DNA of 64,000 nt, from NCBI RefSeq assembly GCF_009735625.1, contig NZ_CP046244.1, positions 2,666,001 to 2,730,000 on the forward strand, in the 5' to 3' direction. The notes under the pieces are model-generated. The model was not told the origin of the DNA, searched no databases, and saw only the letters and a program-made list of their open reading frames with translations. The position numbers and the translations under genes were made by a program. This DNA comes from Moorella glycerini (GTDB lineage: Bacteria > Bacillota > DSM-521 > Neomoorellales > Neomoorellaceae). Every line of letters begins with the position of its first letter. Position 1 is the first letter of the stretch. Below are positions 1 to 8,003 of this stretch, in pieces.

Positions 1-1
1 A

Positions 2-289
2 AAAGACTTTGACGCCGCCCTGGAACTGGCCGCCCGGGTCGAGCACGGCTACAAACATACGGCCATCATCCACAGCCAGGACGTAGGCCGCATCACGGCT
101 TACGCCCGCAAGCTCCGTACCGACATCCTGGTAGCCAACGCCTCCTCGGCCGCCGGGTTAAAGATCGGCGGGGAAGGGCACTTCAGCCACACCATCGCCA
201 GCCCCACGGGCGAGGGTATCTGTACCCCCCGCACCTACACCCGGGAACAGCGGACGGTCATCGCCGGGGCGCTGCGGACGGTAGACTAG
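2..289 (+). CDS. Acylating aldehyde dehydrogenase, C-terminal end (partial)
   Basis: The first 95 codons visible are the end of a CoA-acylating aldehyde dehydrogenase of the PduP/EutE type, which turns propionaldehyde or acetaldehyde plus CoA into acyl-CoA inside a microcompartment. The reading frame is open from the window edge to TAG at 287. Recognisable segments are the HTAIIHS stretch, the NASSAAGLKIGGEGHFSHTIASPTGEG region typical of this family near the C-terminus (about residues 45-72 of the visible part), and the final TPRTYTREQR. The catalytic cysteine would lie upstream, outside the window. Its neighbours (PduS-, PduT-, PduL- and PduN-like genes) support the microcompartment role. 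The specific aldehyde is not decided by this fragment. Confidence 0.8.
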   Translation, partial: KDFDAALELAARVEHGYKHTAIIHSQDVGRITAYARKLRTDILVANASSAAGLKIGGEGHFSHTIASPTGEGICTPRTYTREQRTVIAGALRTVD

Positions 290-301
290 TAATTAAACGC
301 A

Positions 302-416
302 GCTTAATTGTGAAATCAGGAACAAGAGCGGAGTGGAAGCGGCGAGGAAGTGGAGCAGGTGGGGGGTTATCAGGGTTAAATATAATTTAACGCCTTGAGG
401 AAGGCCCCGGGCTGCC
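302..416 (+). repeat. Intergenic repeat, copy A (115 bp)
   Basis: This stretch is an imperfect direct copy of 5761-5881. Shared blocks include the start GCTTAATTGTGAAAT, AAGCGGCGA, the hairpin around 375-391 and the end GGGCTGCC. The hairpin stem GTTAAAT/ATTTAAC (375-381 with 385-391) is kept in copy B with A to G at one stem position, which preserves pairing as G-T. Each copy begins shortly after the stop codon of a microcompartment-region gene. I do not recognise it as a known riboswitch. It may be a structured RNA or a small mobile repeat. Confidence 0.7.
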
Positions 417-492
417 TCTCTCTAGCTGGAGAAGAAACGCATCAGGCGCCAGGGAAGAAAAGATATAAAAACCCGCACCTGGAGTGAAGGAA

Positions 493-1832
493 ATGCCTGG
501 CAGCGAACTAAACGCCATCATAAATAAAATAGCATCTGCCGGCGTGGTCGGCGCCGGCGGGGGCGGTTTCCCCACCGCCTTTAAACTGAAGACCGGAACA
601 CCTATCCAGACCGTTATCATTAACGGGGCCGAGTGCGAACCCTTACTTAAAGTCGACCAGGAACTGATGGCCCGCTACCCGGCGGAACTCCTGGCCACTT
701 TAGCCACCCTTGTTCAGGCCACCGGCGCCCAAACAGGGGTCATAGCCCTCAAAGAAAAATACCGGGAGGCCCATACTGCCCTGGCTGGGGAAATACGCAA
801 TTACCCGGGCCTGAAGCTCCACCTCCTGCCGGACGTCTACCCCGTGGGCGATGAGCACTTATTAACCTATAGCGTTACCGGCCGAACAATCCCGCCGGGA
901 GGATTACCCCTACAGGCGGGAGCGGTAGTTTTAAACGTCGAGACTTTATACAATATCCACCAGGCCCTGGAAGGCCACCCTGTAACCCATAAGTACGTCA
1001 CCGTCACCGGCGCCGTCCGGCAGCCCATCACTGCCAGGGTACCGGTCGCACCCCGATGCGGGAACTCCTGGCCCTGGCCGGCGGCCCGGCTGTAGACGAA
1101 TACCTTCTTATCGCCGGCGGCCCCTGCATGGGTAAGGTTACAGGCATTAATGCGCCGGTTACCAAAACTACCAAGGGCATTATTGTCCTGCCCCTGGACC
1201 ACCCCCTGGCTGCCAGTTACCAGCGGGACCTGAACCGGGAGCTGAAGATCGCCCTCAAGGTCTGCTGCCAGTGCCAGCAGTGCACGGACTTCTGCCCGCG
1301 ACACCTTTTAGGACATCCCCTGGAACCCCACCGGGTCATGCGCGCGGTTACCTATGGCCTTGTTGATATAACCTTGCCCCAGGCCCTGCTTTGCAGCGAG
1401 TGCGGCCTCTGCGACCTTTACGCCTGCCCCTTCAACCTCTCCCCGCGCCAGGTCAACAGGAAAATAAAGGCCGAACTGCAGCAAAAGGGTTTCCGGCCCG
1501 GCCCCTGGCAAGCTACTATCCCTTCCCTTTTCCGGGAAGGACGGCAGGTACCCACTAAAAGCCTTATCAACCGCCTGGGCTTAAAAGAATATTACGCACG
1601 CCCGGTAACTTTCCGGGAAGGAAACATCAGGGTTAACCTGGTCCACCTCCCCCTCAGGCAAAGTGCTGGTGTCGCTCCCCGGCCGGTAGTCAAGGTGGGC
1701 GACCGGGTAGAAAGAGGCGATCTCCTGGCGCGCATAGAGAATGATACCCTGGGAGCCAGCCTTCACGCCAGCATAAAGGGCACGATCACTGCCCTCAATC
1801 CCGTAATCATCATTGAGGGAGGTGGTGACTGA
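493..1832 (+). pseudogene. pduS: PduS/RnfC-like microcompartment electron-transfer protein, frameshifted
   Basis: The product is a PduS-like flavin and iron-sulfur protein, which in Pdu microcompartments reduces cobalamin or shuttles electrons. The N-terminal part (from ATG 493, GGAG 8 bases upstream; GTG 484 is an alternative) shows the RnfC-type glycine-rich GAGGGGFP motif and NGAECEP. The frame breaks near 1047, where CCGGTCGCACCCCG would encode the expected VGTPM only if one G were added. The second half (about 1050-1832) has two ferredoxin motifs, CCQCQQCTDFCP and CSECGLCDLYACP, and a C-terminal biotinyl-lipoyl-like domain (VKVGDRVERGDLLARI). Both halves together have the usual length of about 446 residues. 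The lesion may be real decay or a base-calling error. The stop overlaps the next ATG. Confidence 0.85.
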
Positions 1833-2377
1833 TGGGAATCGCCATCGGCCTTATCGAGCTGAAGAGCCTGGCGCGGGGGGTTATGGTGGCCGACGGCTGC
1901 CTGAAAGCCGCTCCGGTATCCGTAAAAATACGCACCACCTGTCCCGGCAAAAGCCTGATTATCTTAAGCGGCGAGATCAGCGCCGTTAACAGCGCCGTTG
2001 AGTATGGCCTCAACAACGGTGGGATAACGGTCATCAGCAGCCTGGTGTTAGGCAATATCCATCTCGGGGTCCTGCCGGCCCTGGTTGGGATAGCCGAAGT
2101 AACCACTAAAGGTGCCCTGGGAGTTATCGAAACCTTCAGCGTCACGGCCGCCATCAAAGCCGCCGACACCGCAGCTAAGGCGGCCGTTGTCGAGCTCCTG
2201 GACATCCGTCCCGCCTACGGGCTGGGAGGCAAGGGGGTAGTCATCCTGACCGGCGGCGTCGGCGCTGTCAAGGCCGCCGTAAACGCCGCTACACTTCCCC
2301 TCAAAGAAGAAGGGGAACTAGTGGATGCTGTTGTTATTCCGTCGCCCCACCCTGAACTCTGGGATCAACTAGCATAA
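1832..2377 (+). CDS. pduT: Microcompartment shell protein with tandem BMC domains (PduT-like)
   Basis: This 181-residue protein contains two BMC folds, residues about 1-90 and 95-181, so it would form pseudohexameric trimers in the shell facet. Visible markers are the first-domain start AIGLIELKSLARGVMVADG and the second-domain ALGVIETFSVTAAIKAADTAAK, followed by GKGVVILTGGVGAVKAAV. In Pdu systems PduT carries a central iron-sulfur cluster and partners PduS, whose gene overlaps this one by the ATGA junction. No obvious cluster cysteine sits at the pore region, so an iron-sulfur role is not supported by sequence alone. Assignment as a BMC-T protein is firm; the PduT label rests on the neighbourhood. 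Confidence 0.9.
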   Translation: MGIAIGLIELKSLARGVMVADGCLKAAPVSVKIRTTCPGKSLIILSGEISAVNSAVEYGLNNGGITVISSLVLGNIHLGVLPALVGIAEVTTKGALGVIETFSVTAAIKAADTAAKAAVVELLDIRPAYGLGGKGVVILTGGVGAVKAAVNAATLPLKEEGELVDAVVIPSPHPELWDQLA

Positions 2378-2446
2378 ACGGCAAGCCAGCCGCCTGTTAT
2401 GCAGGACTGCTGCCAGCCAACCATACTTCAAAGTAAGGTGACCATA

Positions 2447-3130
2447 ATGTCCACTGCTGCCCTTATCGATTTAATCGCCAGGGAAGTTATGGCCGAACTG
2501 AAGGAAGGCCGGGGTAAAACCGCCGCGGCCGGTACGGCAGCCCATGCCATTCCGGCGGCCAAACGTGTTCCCGTACTCGTATCTGCTCGCCATGTCCACC
2601 TGGCCCAGAAGGAGATCGACATCCTCTTCGGGCCCGGCTACCAGCTGACCAAACGGAACGACCTCTACCAGCCGGGAGAATTTGCCGCCAACGAAGTCGT
2701 CACCCTGGTAGGCCCCAAATTGCGCCCCCTCACCAGCGTCCGCATCCTGGGGCCGATGCGTGACCGCACCCAGGTAGAGCTCTCCCGCACCGACGCCATA
2801 ACCTTAGGCATCCCGGCACCGGTGCGCCGTTCCGGGGACCTGGCCGGTTCCGCCCCCATTACCCTGGTCGGTCCCCGGGGTTCCGTTACCTTGCGGGAAG
2901 GGGCTATTATCGCCAACCGCCACATCCACATGAGCCCGGTCGAAGCGGAAAAATGGGGCCTTCAAGACAACGACGAAGTCACCGTGCGCACCATTAAATC
3001 CGACCGGCCCACCATCTTCGGTGGCGTCCAGGTACGGGTCAGCCCCAAGTTCAAGCTCGTCATGCACATCGACACCGACGATGCCAATGCCGCCGGGCTG
3101 CAGTGCGGTGACGAAGTAGAAATCAGGTGA
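2447..3130 (+). CDS. pduL: Phosphate propanoyltransferase PduL
   Basis: PduL interconverts acyl-CoA and acyl-phosphate, recycling CoA inside the microcompartment and feeding acetate/propionate kinase for ATP. The 227-residue product has the two zinc-site histidine motifs, SARHVHL (about residue 47) and NRHIHM (about residue 158), one in each PduL repeat. The N-terminal helix TAALIDLIAREVMAELK, followed by an Ala/Gly-rich linker, looks like an encapsulation peptide. ATG 2447 is chosen because TAAGGTG lies 7-12 bases upstream; an in-frame ATG at 2399 has no good ribosome site. It lies 4 bases before the vertex-protein gene, so co-transcription is expected. Confidence 0.92.
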   Translation: MSTAALIDLIAREVMAELKEGRGKTAAAGTAAHAIPAAKRVPVLVSARHVHLAQKEIDILFGPGYQLTKRNDLYQPGEFAANEVVTLVGPKLRPLTSVRILGPMRDRTQVELSRTDAITLGIPAPVRRSGDLAGSAPITLVGPRGSVTLREGAIIANRHIHMSPVEAEKWGLQDNDEVTVRTIKSDRPTIFGGVQVRVSPKFKLVMHIDTDDANAAGLQCGDEVEIR

Positions 3131-3134
3131 GAAG

Positions 3135-3365
3135 ATGCTGATTGCCGAAGTAACCGGAACGGTGGTCGCTACCCGTAAACATGAAAGCCTGACCGGCAGC
3201 AAGCTCCTCCTCATCCGTCCCCTCCAGGGCAGCCGCCGGGGCGAGACGCTGGTGGCCGTGGATACCGTCGGTGCCGGCAAGGGAGAACTGGTACTGGTAG
3301 CCACCGGGAGTGCCGCCCGGCTGGGCCTACGCGTATCCCAGGCCCCGGTGGACCTGACTTTGTAG
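3135..3365 (+). CDS. pduN: EutN/CcmL/PduN vertex protein, C-terminus frameshifted
   Basis: The product is a pentameric vertex protein that caps microcompartment corners. The start MLIAEVTGTVVATRKHESLTG and the LLLIRPL segment are typical of the EutN/CcmL fold. The frame ends early at 3363 with ...VDLTL. If one T is restored near 3361, it continues as TFVGIIDQVEG to a TGA at 3410-3412, which is the usual family ending of about 92 residues. As written, the 76-residue product lacks the final strand and probably would not assemble. This is the second one-base lesion in the operon. Confidence 0.85.
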   Translation: MLIAEVTGTVVATRKHESLTGSKLLLIRPLQGSRRGETLVAVDTVGAGKGELVLVATGSAARLGLRVSQAPVDLTL

Positions 3366-3563
3366 GCATTATCGACCAGGTGGAGGGAGACATCAAGGGG
3401 CTGCCGCGCTGAGTTGGTGCCGGCAAGACGAGTGGTAGCAACTAACTTTGCCCGAAGGATTCCCATATGTAACGTCCTTCGAGGCAGGAACTTAATGCAA
3501 TAGCTCAAAACATGAAAAAGAGTTTGCGAAAGAACTGTGGTAAGGAGGAGGGAGTGTTACGAC

Positions 3564-5030
3564 ATGCCTTACCTCGCCTTTGACCTGGGGGCCGAGAGCG
3601 GCCGGGCCATAGCCGGTACCCTGCGGGAGGGCCGCCTCACCCTGGAAGAAATCTACCGTTTTCCCAATGAACCGGTACGGGTCCCGGACGGCCTGCACTG
3701 GGATGTTTTACGCCTCTTCCACGAAATGCAAGAAGGCCTGCGCCGGGCCGTGGCCCGCTACGGGACGGGCCTTAAAAGCTTGGCCGTCGACACCTGGGGT
3801 GTGGACTTCGGCCTCCTGGGGGAAAGGGATGTCCTCCTGGCCAACCCCTACCACTACCGGGACGGCCGCACCCGCGGCCTGATGGAGGAAGCCTTCAAGG
3901 TTGTACCGAGGGAAGAGATTTTTTCCCATACTGGCATCCAGTTTATGCCCATCAACTCCCTTTACCAGCTCCTGGCCTGGCGGCAGCAACAACCGGGCCT
4001 GTTAAGCCAGGCAAGGACCCTCTTGATGATGCCCGACCTGTTTAACTTCTTTTTTTCCGGCATAAAAGCCAGCGAATTCACCATCGCCAGCACCACCCAG
4101 ATGTATAACCCCCGTACCGGTACCTGGGCCACGGGCATGCTGGATAAGTTAGGGTTACCGGCTACCCTCCTCCCGGCCATCAACCCGCCGGGGACGATTA
4201 CAGGCCGCCTCTTACCCCGGGTAGCCCGGGAAACCGGAGCCGGCGAGATAGTCGTCATTGCTCCCGGCAGCCACGATACGGCCAGCGCCGTAGCCGCCGT
4301 GCCGGCAGCAGGGCCGGACTACCTGTACATCAGCTGCGGCACCTGGTCGCTGGTAGGGGTGGAGGTCAGGGAACCGGTAATCAACGAGCAAACCTTGAGC
4401 CTCAACTTTACCAACGAAGGCGGGGTGGGAGGTACCTTCCGGCTCCTCAAGAATGTCACCGGCCTGTGGCTGGTCCAGGAGTGCCGCCGCACCTGGGAGC
4501 GACAGGGGGAAGCTTTAAGCTATGGCGAGCTTACGGCCCTGGCCCGGGAGGCCAATCCCTTGACTACCGTTATCGACCCGGACCACCCGGCCTTCCTGAA
4601 CCCGGAAGACATGCCGGCGGCCATCCAGGGATACTGCCGGGAAACGGGCCAGCCGGTGCCCCAGACTAAAGGCGAGATTGTTAGGTGCGCCCTGGAGAGC
4701 CTGGCCTTGAAATACCGCTGGGTGCTGGAAAAGCTGGAGGACATCCTGGGGAAGAAACTGGAGGTTATCCACATGGTGGGCGGCGGTACGCAGAACGAGC
4801 TCCTCTGCCGGTTTACCGCCAGCGCCACTGGGCGCCCGGTGGTGGCCGGTCCGGTGGAAGCCACGGCCGCCGGCAACCTTCTGGTCCAGGCCATGGCCCT
4901 GGAGGAAGTGGAAAGCATAGCTGAAGCGCGGGAGATAGTGCGCCATTCCTTCGCCCTGAAAACTTATGAAGCGGTAAAGACAGGACCGTGGGAGGAAAAG
5001 TATAAGGCATTTGTTAAGCTGCTGGGCTGA
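3564..5030 (+). CDS. rhaB: Rhamnulokinase
   Basis: This FGGY-family kinase (488 residues) would phosphorylate L-rhamnulose on C1, giving the substrate of rhamnulose-1-phosphate aldolase. That reaction yields lactaldehyde, a feeder of propanediol-type microcompartments. Visible features are the N-terminal LAFDLGAESGRAI phosphate loop, VDTWGVDFGLL, PGSHDTASAV in the second domain, CGTWSLVG, and the C-terminal IHMVGGGTQNELLC adenosine motif. ATG 3564 follows AAGGAGGAGGGAG; an upstream in-frame GTG at 3537 is less likely. All expected domains are present, so unlike its neighbours this gene appears intact. Rhamnose specificity is inferred from overall resemblance to RhaB rather than AraB or XylB. 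Confidence 0.88.
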   Translation: MPYLAFDLGAESGRAIAGTLREGRLTLEEIYRFPNEPVRVPDGLHWDVLRLFHEMQEGLRRAVARYGTGLKSLAVDTWGVDFGLLGERDVLLANPYHYRDGRTRGLMEEAFKVVPREEIFSHTGIQFMPINSLYQLLAWRQQQPGLLSQARTLLMMPDLFNFFFSGIKASEFTIASTTQMYNPRTGTWATGMLDKLGLPATLLPAINPPGTITGRLLPRVARETGAGEIVVIAPGSHDTASAVAAVPAAGPDYLYISCGTWSLVGVEVREPVINEQTLSLNFTNEGGVGGTFRLLKNVTGLWLVQECRRTWERQGEALSYGELTALAREANPLTTVIDPDHPAFLNPEDMPAAIQGYCRETGQPVPQTKGEIVRCALESLALKYRWVLEKLEDILGKKLEVIHMVGGGTQNELLCRFTASATGRPVVAGPVEATAAGNLLVQAMALEEVESIAEAREIVRHSFALKTYEAVKTGPWEEKYKAFVKLLG

Positions 5031-5076
5031 TACTGCCCCATAGTTTGTCGTGTTATTTACCATGGAGGTATATTAT

Positions 5077-5734
5077 ATGGATGACTATAATCTGGTCATT
5101 GGCGTCGACTTTGGCACTGATTCGGTGCGGGCGGTGGTGGTAGACGCCGCCACCGGGGAAGAGCTGGCTAATGAGGTAGCATATTACCGGCGCTGGGCCG
5201 CAGGTATGTACTGCGATCCGGGCAAGAATCAATTCCGCCAGCACCCCCTGGACTATCTCGAAGGGCTGGAAGCCACCATCAAGGGGGCCCTGGCCAAACT
5301 GCCGCCGAGGGCCGTGCAGCGGGTGGCGGGCATCGGCATTGACACCACGGGTTCAACACCGGGCGCCGTCGACGCAGACGGGCGGCCCCTGGCCCTGCGC
5401 GAAGTTTATGGAAGAAGGTATAGAAATCAAAGAAGTCATCGCCCTGGGCGGCATCGTCAGGAAGAACGACTTTGTCATGCAGGTCCTGGCCGATGTGCTG
5501 GCTATGCCCATCAAAGTTGCGGCCTCGGACCAGACCTGCGCCCTGGGGGCAGCCATGTTCGGCGCCGTTGCTGCCGGTTTGTACCCGACAGTGGAGGCGG
5601 CCCAGGAAAAGATGGGCTGCGGCTTCGCCAAAACGTACACCCCTGACCCTGAAAATGCCGCCCGCTACCGCGAGCTGTACCGTGACTATCTGGCCCTGGG
5701 CAGGGTGCTGGAGGATTATTTGCGGAAGATGTAG
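5077..5734 (+). pseudogene. Ribulokinase-like FGGY kinase, large internal deletion
   Basis: The first roughly 108 codons (5077-5400) encode a ribulokinase-type N-terminus: VIGVDFGTDSVRAVVVDA, then YCDPGKNQFRQHPLDYLEG and GIGIDTTGSTPGAVD. At about 5400 the frame changes and the sequence jumps to the C-terminal adenosine-binding part: FMEEGIEIKEVIALGGIVRKNDFVMQ, then DQTCALGAAMFGAVAAGLYPTVEAAQ. A complete AraB-type kinase is about 550 residues. Here about 330 central codons, including most of the sugar-binding region, are gone. ATG 5077 has GGAGGT upstream. It cannot make a working kinase and is probably a deletion relic within the microcompartment operon. Confidence 0.88.
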
Positions 5735-5760
5735 TTAGGCACAATTCCTTATTAAATCTG

Positions 5761-5881
5761 GCTTAATTGTGAAATTAGGAACATAAGCGGAGCAAAAGCG
5801 GCGATGATGTGGAGAAGGGGGGGGGGGGGGTATCCGGGTTAAGTGTAATTTAACGCCCTAAGGGAGAAGCCATGGGCTGCC
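5761..5881 (+). repeat. Intergenic repeat, copy B (121 bp) with a 14-G run
   Basis: This is the second copy of the repeat at 302-416, again just downstream of a gene end. Copy B differs mainly by a run of 14 G at 5817-5830 where copy A has six. The stem GTTAAGT/ATTTAAC (5838-5844 with 5848-5854) is conserved with a wobble pair. It has no coding potential that I can see. Confidence 0.7.
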
Positions 5882-5885
5882 GTAT

Positions 5886-6095
5886 TTATTTTATTCCAGC
5901 TGCTTCTTCCGGACTTAAAGCAGCTACAGCCGGAAAAGCCTTCAAGTTAGCTGTCACTACTTTTAACCCGTGAACAGCGGCTGTGGCGGCGATAAGGCTG
6001 TCGGCCATACCTATGGCTTTTCCCTTGGCGGTCCATTCGCGCCTTAATGCTGCTGCTTGCTCAGCGATTTGACGGTTAAAGGGAGAACGGCTCAC
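5886..6095 (-). pseudogene. VapC-type PIN-domain toxin, C-terminal remnant
   Basis: The minus strand encodes 69 residues matching the end of a PIN-domain ribonuclease toxin: a helix IAEQAAALRREWTAKGKAIGMADSLIAATAAVHGLKVVTANLKAF, containing the late acidic residue (D in GMADSLIA) and the TxN motif. A VapC is normally about 130 residues and starts with a conserved Asp near residue 5. That half is missing here. The open frame begins at a GTG with no clear ribosome site, next to an IS that starts 65 bases upstream at 6160. No intact antitoxin gene is visible. It is almost certainly non-functional. Confidence 0.65.
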
Positions 6096-6258
6096 TCACG
6101 GCGAAATCTTACCGGGGGTCTCCTTCTCTATGCTGAATTTCTCACCTCTATTTTTCCTCGTTAGTGTAAAATTACAGTAGGCAGGAGGAAAAAGGAGCAA
6201 AAAAGAGAAAAGAGACCTCACAAGAAGAAAAACACCGTAAAAGGAGTGAGGTCTCTTT

Positions 6259-7689
6259 ATGGTAAACGGTAATACCAGTACCGCTACCATCTTTAGTTTA
6301 TTAGATGGTATCGAGAATTTCAACACTCTAGAAGAAGTTATCCTGCAAATAGCCAGGCGATTATTGGTAGCCGTACTGGAAGCCCTGGATGATGCCCTTA
6401 TGCCAGCAAAACCCAAGAGATATAGGATAGCTGGCTTCCGCTACCGCACAATCACCTGCCTGTACGGGGATATAACCTTTAAGCGCCGACTATATGTCAA
6501 AGCGACGCGCAAAAAGAAAAGAGGCGAGGGAAGGTTTCTGTTAGACGAAGCCCTGAACTTACGCCAAGGAAAGCGCCTGACAGGAAGACTGCTCAAATTA
6601 GCCGTATCGCTGGCAACCCGGTTACCCTTCAGGCAGGCAGCGGAAATAATGGCCGAAGCAGGGATGGGCCAATTAAGCCATATGACCATCCATAGCGAAG
6701 TAAAACGAAATGGACTGGAACAAAAAGGACTGCAAGAAGCCCTGCGCAACAAGCTATTCGTGAGCGGGGAAGAGCCCCAAGGCAAAAAGAAAAAAGTACC
6801 GGCACTATTTATCGAAGCCGATGGCATAATGATTCCCCTGCAAAGGAGCAAGCAAGAGCGGATAGAAGTAAAAGTAGGAATAGTATACGAAGGGTGGATA
6901 GAAAAAGGGAATGCCCGGCATCTCAAGAACCCGCGGGTAGTAATGGGCATCTATGAAGATGGAGAACAATTTTGGGAAGCCCTCACCACGGAAATAGCCA
7001 GGTACTACGAGATAGACGAAAAAACAATATATGTGGTCAATGGCGACGGAGCCAGCTGGATCCAGAAGACAGCCAAAGAACAGTTACCAGGAGCCATTGT
7101 ACAATTGGACCGCTACCACCTCCACCGGGATATAAGGCAGGCTTATGGGAACGAAACAGCGCGAGGATTAATGGAGATTTTAGCCAAAGGTCAAGAGCAG
7201 GTCTTTTTGGACACCATGGAAGCACTCATAGAAGAAGCACCGAACCGCAAAAACAAGCAACAACGCCAAAAAGTATATGACTACTGTCAAAGATATCGCG
7301 ATAACCTGTTAGATTACCGCTTGCGGTTACCACGACAACTGGAAGGGCTAAAGTTATACGGGATGGGCGTAGCCGAAACAACAGTAGACAAAAAAATAGC
7401 CATTCGCATGAAAAAGAGGGGAATGAGCTGGAGCGAAGCAGGAGCAACGGCCATGGTAGCATTACTTATGCTCAAAGCCAATGGAGAATTAGCCGCATGG
7501 CTAGAAAAGAAGATGCCACAAGTAGAAAAGAATCCCGTTAAAGTAATAAAAGAAAAGAAGATAGTTAAAGAAGACGTAGAAGCATGGTTAAGGAAGAGAG
7601 TACCAGCCCTTGTTGGCCCTGAGGCGGGAACAGATTGGGTTAAATATACCTTGAGGCAACTAACAAGAATTAGTGGAGCTATATTCTAA
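6259..7689 (+). CDS. ISLre2-family transposase (UPF0236 type)
   Basis: The 476-residue protein is the transposase of the surrounding element. Family markers are the FLLDEALNLRQGKRLTG region, the ALFIEADGIMIPLQ segment with a catalytic acidic residue, and GDGASWIQKTAKEQLPGAIVQLDRYHLHRD with the second acidic residue. The ATG at 6259 directly follows GGAGTGAGGTCTC, which is also one arm of the internal inverted block, so the hairpin there may limit translation. The frame is uninterrupted, consistent with an active or recently active element. Confidence 0.9.
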   Translation: MVNGNTSTATIFSLLDGIENFNTLEEVILQIARRLLVAVLEALDDALMPAKPKRYRIAGFRYRTITCLYGDITFKRRLYVKATRKKKRGEGRFLLDEALNLRQGKRLTGRLLKLAVSLATRLPFRQAAEIMAEAGMGQLSHMTIHSEVKRNGLEQKGLQEALRNKLFVSGEEPQGKKKKVPALFIEADGIMIPLQRSKQERIEVKVGIVYEGWIEKGNARHLKNPRVVMGIYEDGEQFWEALTTEIARYYEIDEKTIYVVNGDGASWIQKTAKEQLPGAIVQLDRYHLHRDIRQAYGNETARGLMEILAKGQEQVFLDTMEALIEEAPNRKNKQQRQKVYDYCQRYRDNLLDYRLRLPRQLEGLKLYGMGVAETTVDKKIAIRMKKRGMSWSEAGATAMVALLMLKANGELAAWLEKKMPQVEKNPVKVIKEKKIVKEDVEAWLRKRVPALVGPEAGTDWVKYTLRQLTRISGAIF

Positions 7690-7691
7690 CC

Positions 7692-7817
7692 CCTTTTCCG
7701 GCTTAATTAGAGCAGGCAGTAATTCGCGAAGCCTGTCAAGGTCGCCGTAGGCGGCCGCAGGCTTTAACCTTGACAGGCGCAGAGAATTACTGCACAATAC
7801 TCCGGAGCCGGAAAAGG
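7692..7817 (+). repeat. Nested inverted repeat at the IS right end
   Basis: The outer arms CCTTTTCCGGCT (7692-7703) and AGCCGGAAAAGG (7806-7817) are perfectly complementary. Inside them are GCAGTAATTC/GAATTACTGC (7716 to 7793) and CCTGTCAAGGT/ACCTTGACAGG. The result is a long branched or cruciform-capable structure just after the transposase stop. The inner part is conserved in the IS scar at 28 kb. It could end transcription, insulate the transposase, or act in transposition. Confidence 0.8.
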
Positions 7818-7923
7818 TGTTGGATATATATGGGATTTTTATGTGAGGTCTCTTTTTGCCTACTACATCTTGACACGTACTTTTTCCTCCAGCTCATTGA
7901 GAGCCATACCAGCCATATGATAA

Positions 7924-7979
7924 AATATACTTAAAAAGTATATTGCTGTTAGCTATTAATGAATACTACCCAATGGGTA
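7924..7979. promoter_or_regulatory. Two palindromes ahead of the Rpn nuclease gene
   Basis: A perfect 9-bp inverted repeat AATATACTT-AAA-AAGTATATT (7924-7944) and a second, TACCC-AAT-GGGTA (7967-7979), lie upstream of the gene at 8004. Both have the size of operator sites for a dimeric repressor. No binding protein can be named from sequence. Confidence 0.4.
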
Positions 7980-8003
7980 TAAAAGTATAAAGGATGAAGC
8001 TCT

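Larger units (their letters stand above)
6160..7880 (+). mobile_element. ISLre2-family insertion sequence, complete
   Basis: The element of 1721 bp is flanked by the 9-bp direct repeat TTTTTCCTC at 6151-6159 and 7881-7889, a target duplication. Its ends are imperfect inverted repeats: the first 23 bases and the reverse complement of the last 23 agree at 16 positions, ending in a shared AGTAGGC. Further inside, both ends carry the block AAGAGACCTCAC. It contains one transposase gene and a 126-bp hairpin region near its right end. The preserved target duplication indicates a fairly recent insertion. A right-end scar of a relative lies at 28263-28445. Confidence 0.85.

Noticed and set aside
302-416. 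Cobalamin riboswitch before the PduS-like gene
   Set aside because: Location suggested it, but the conserved B12 box GCCACTG and the AGCCAGGAGAC-type core are absent.
3453-3481. CGAAGGA/TCCTTCG hairpin before rhaB as a terminator
   Set aside because: The stem is only 7 bp with a 15-base loop and no T run follows.
4515-5063. Minus-strand frame over the end of rhaB
   Set aside because: Antisense of the conserved kinase C-terminus; no independent evidence.
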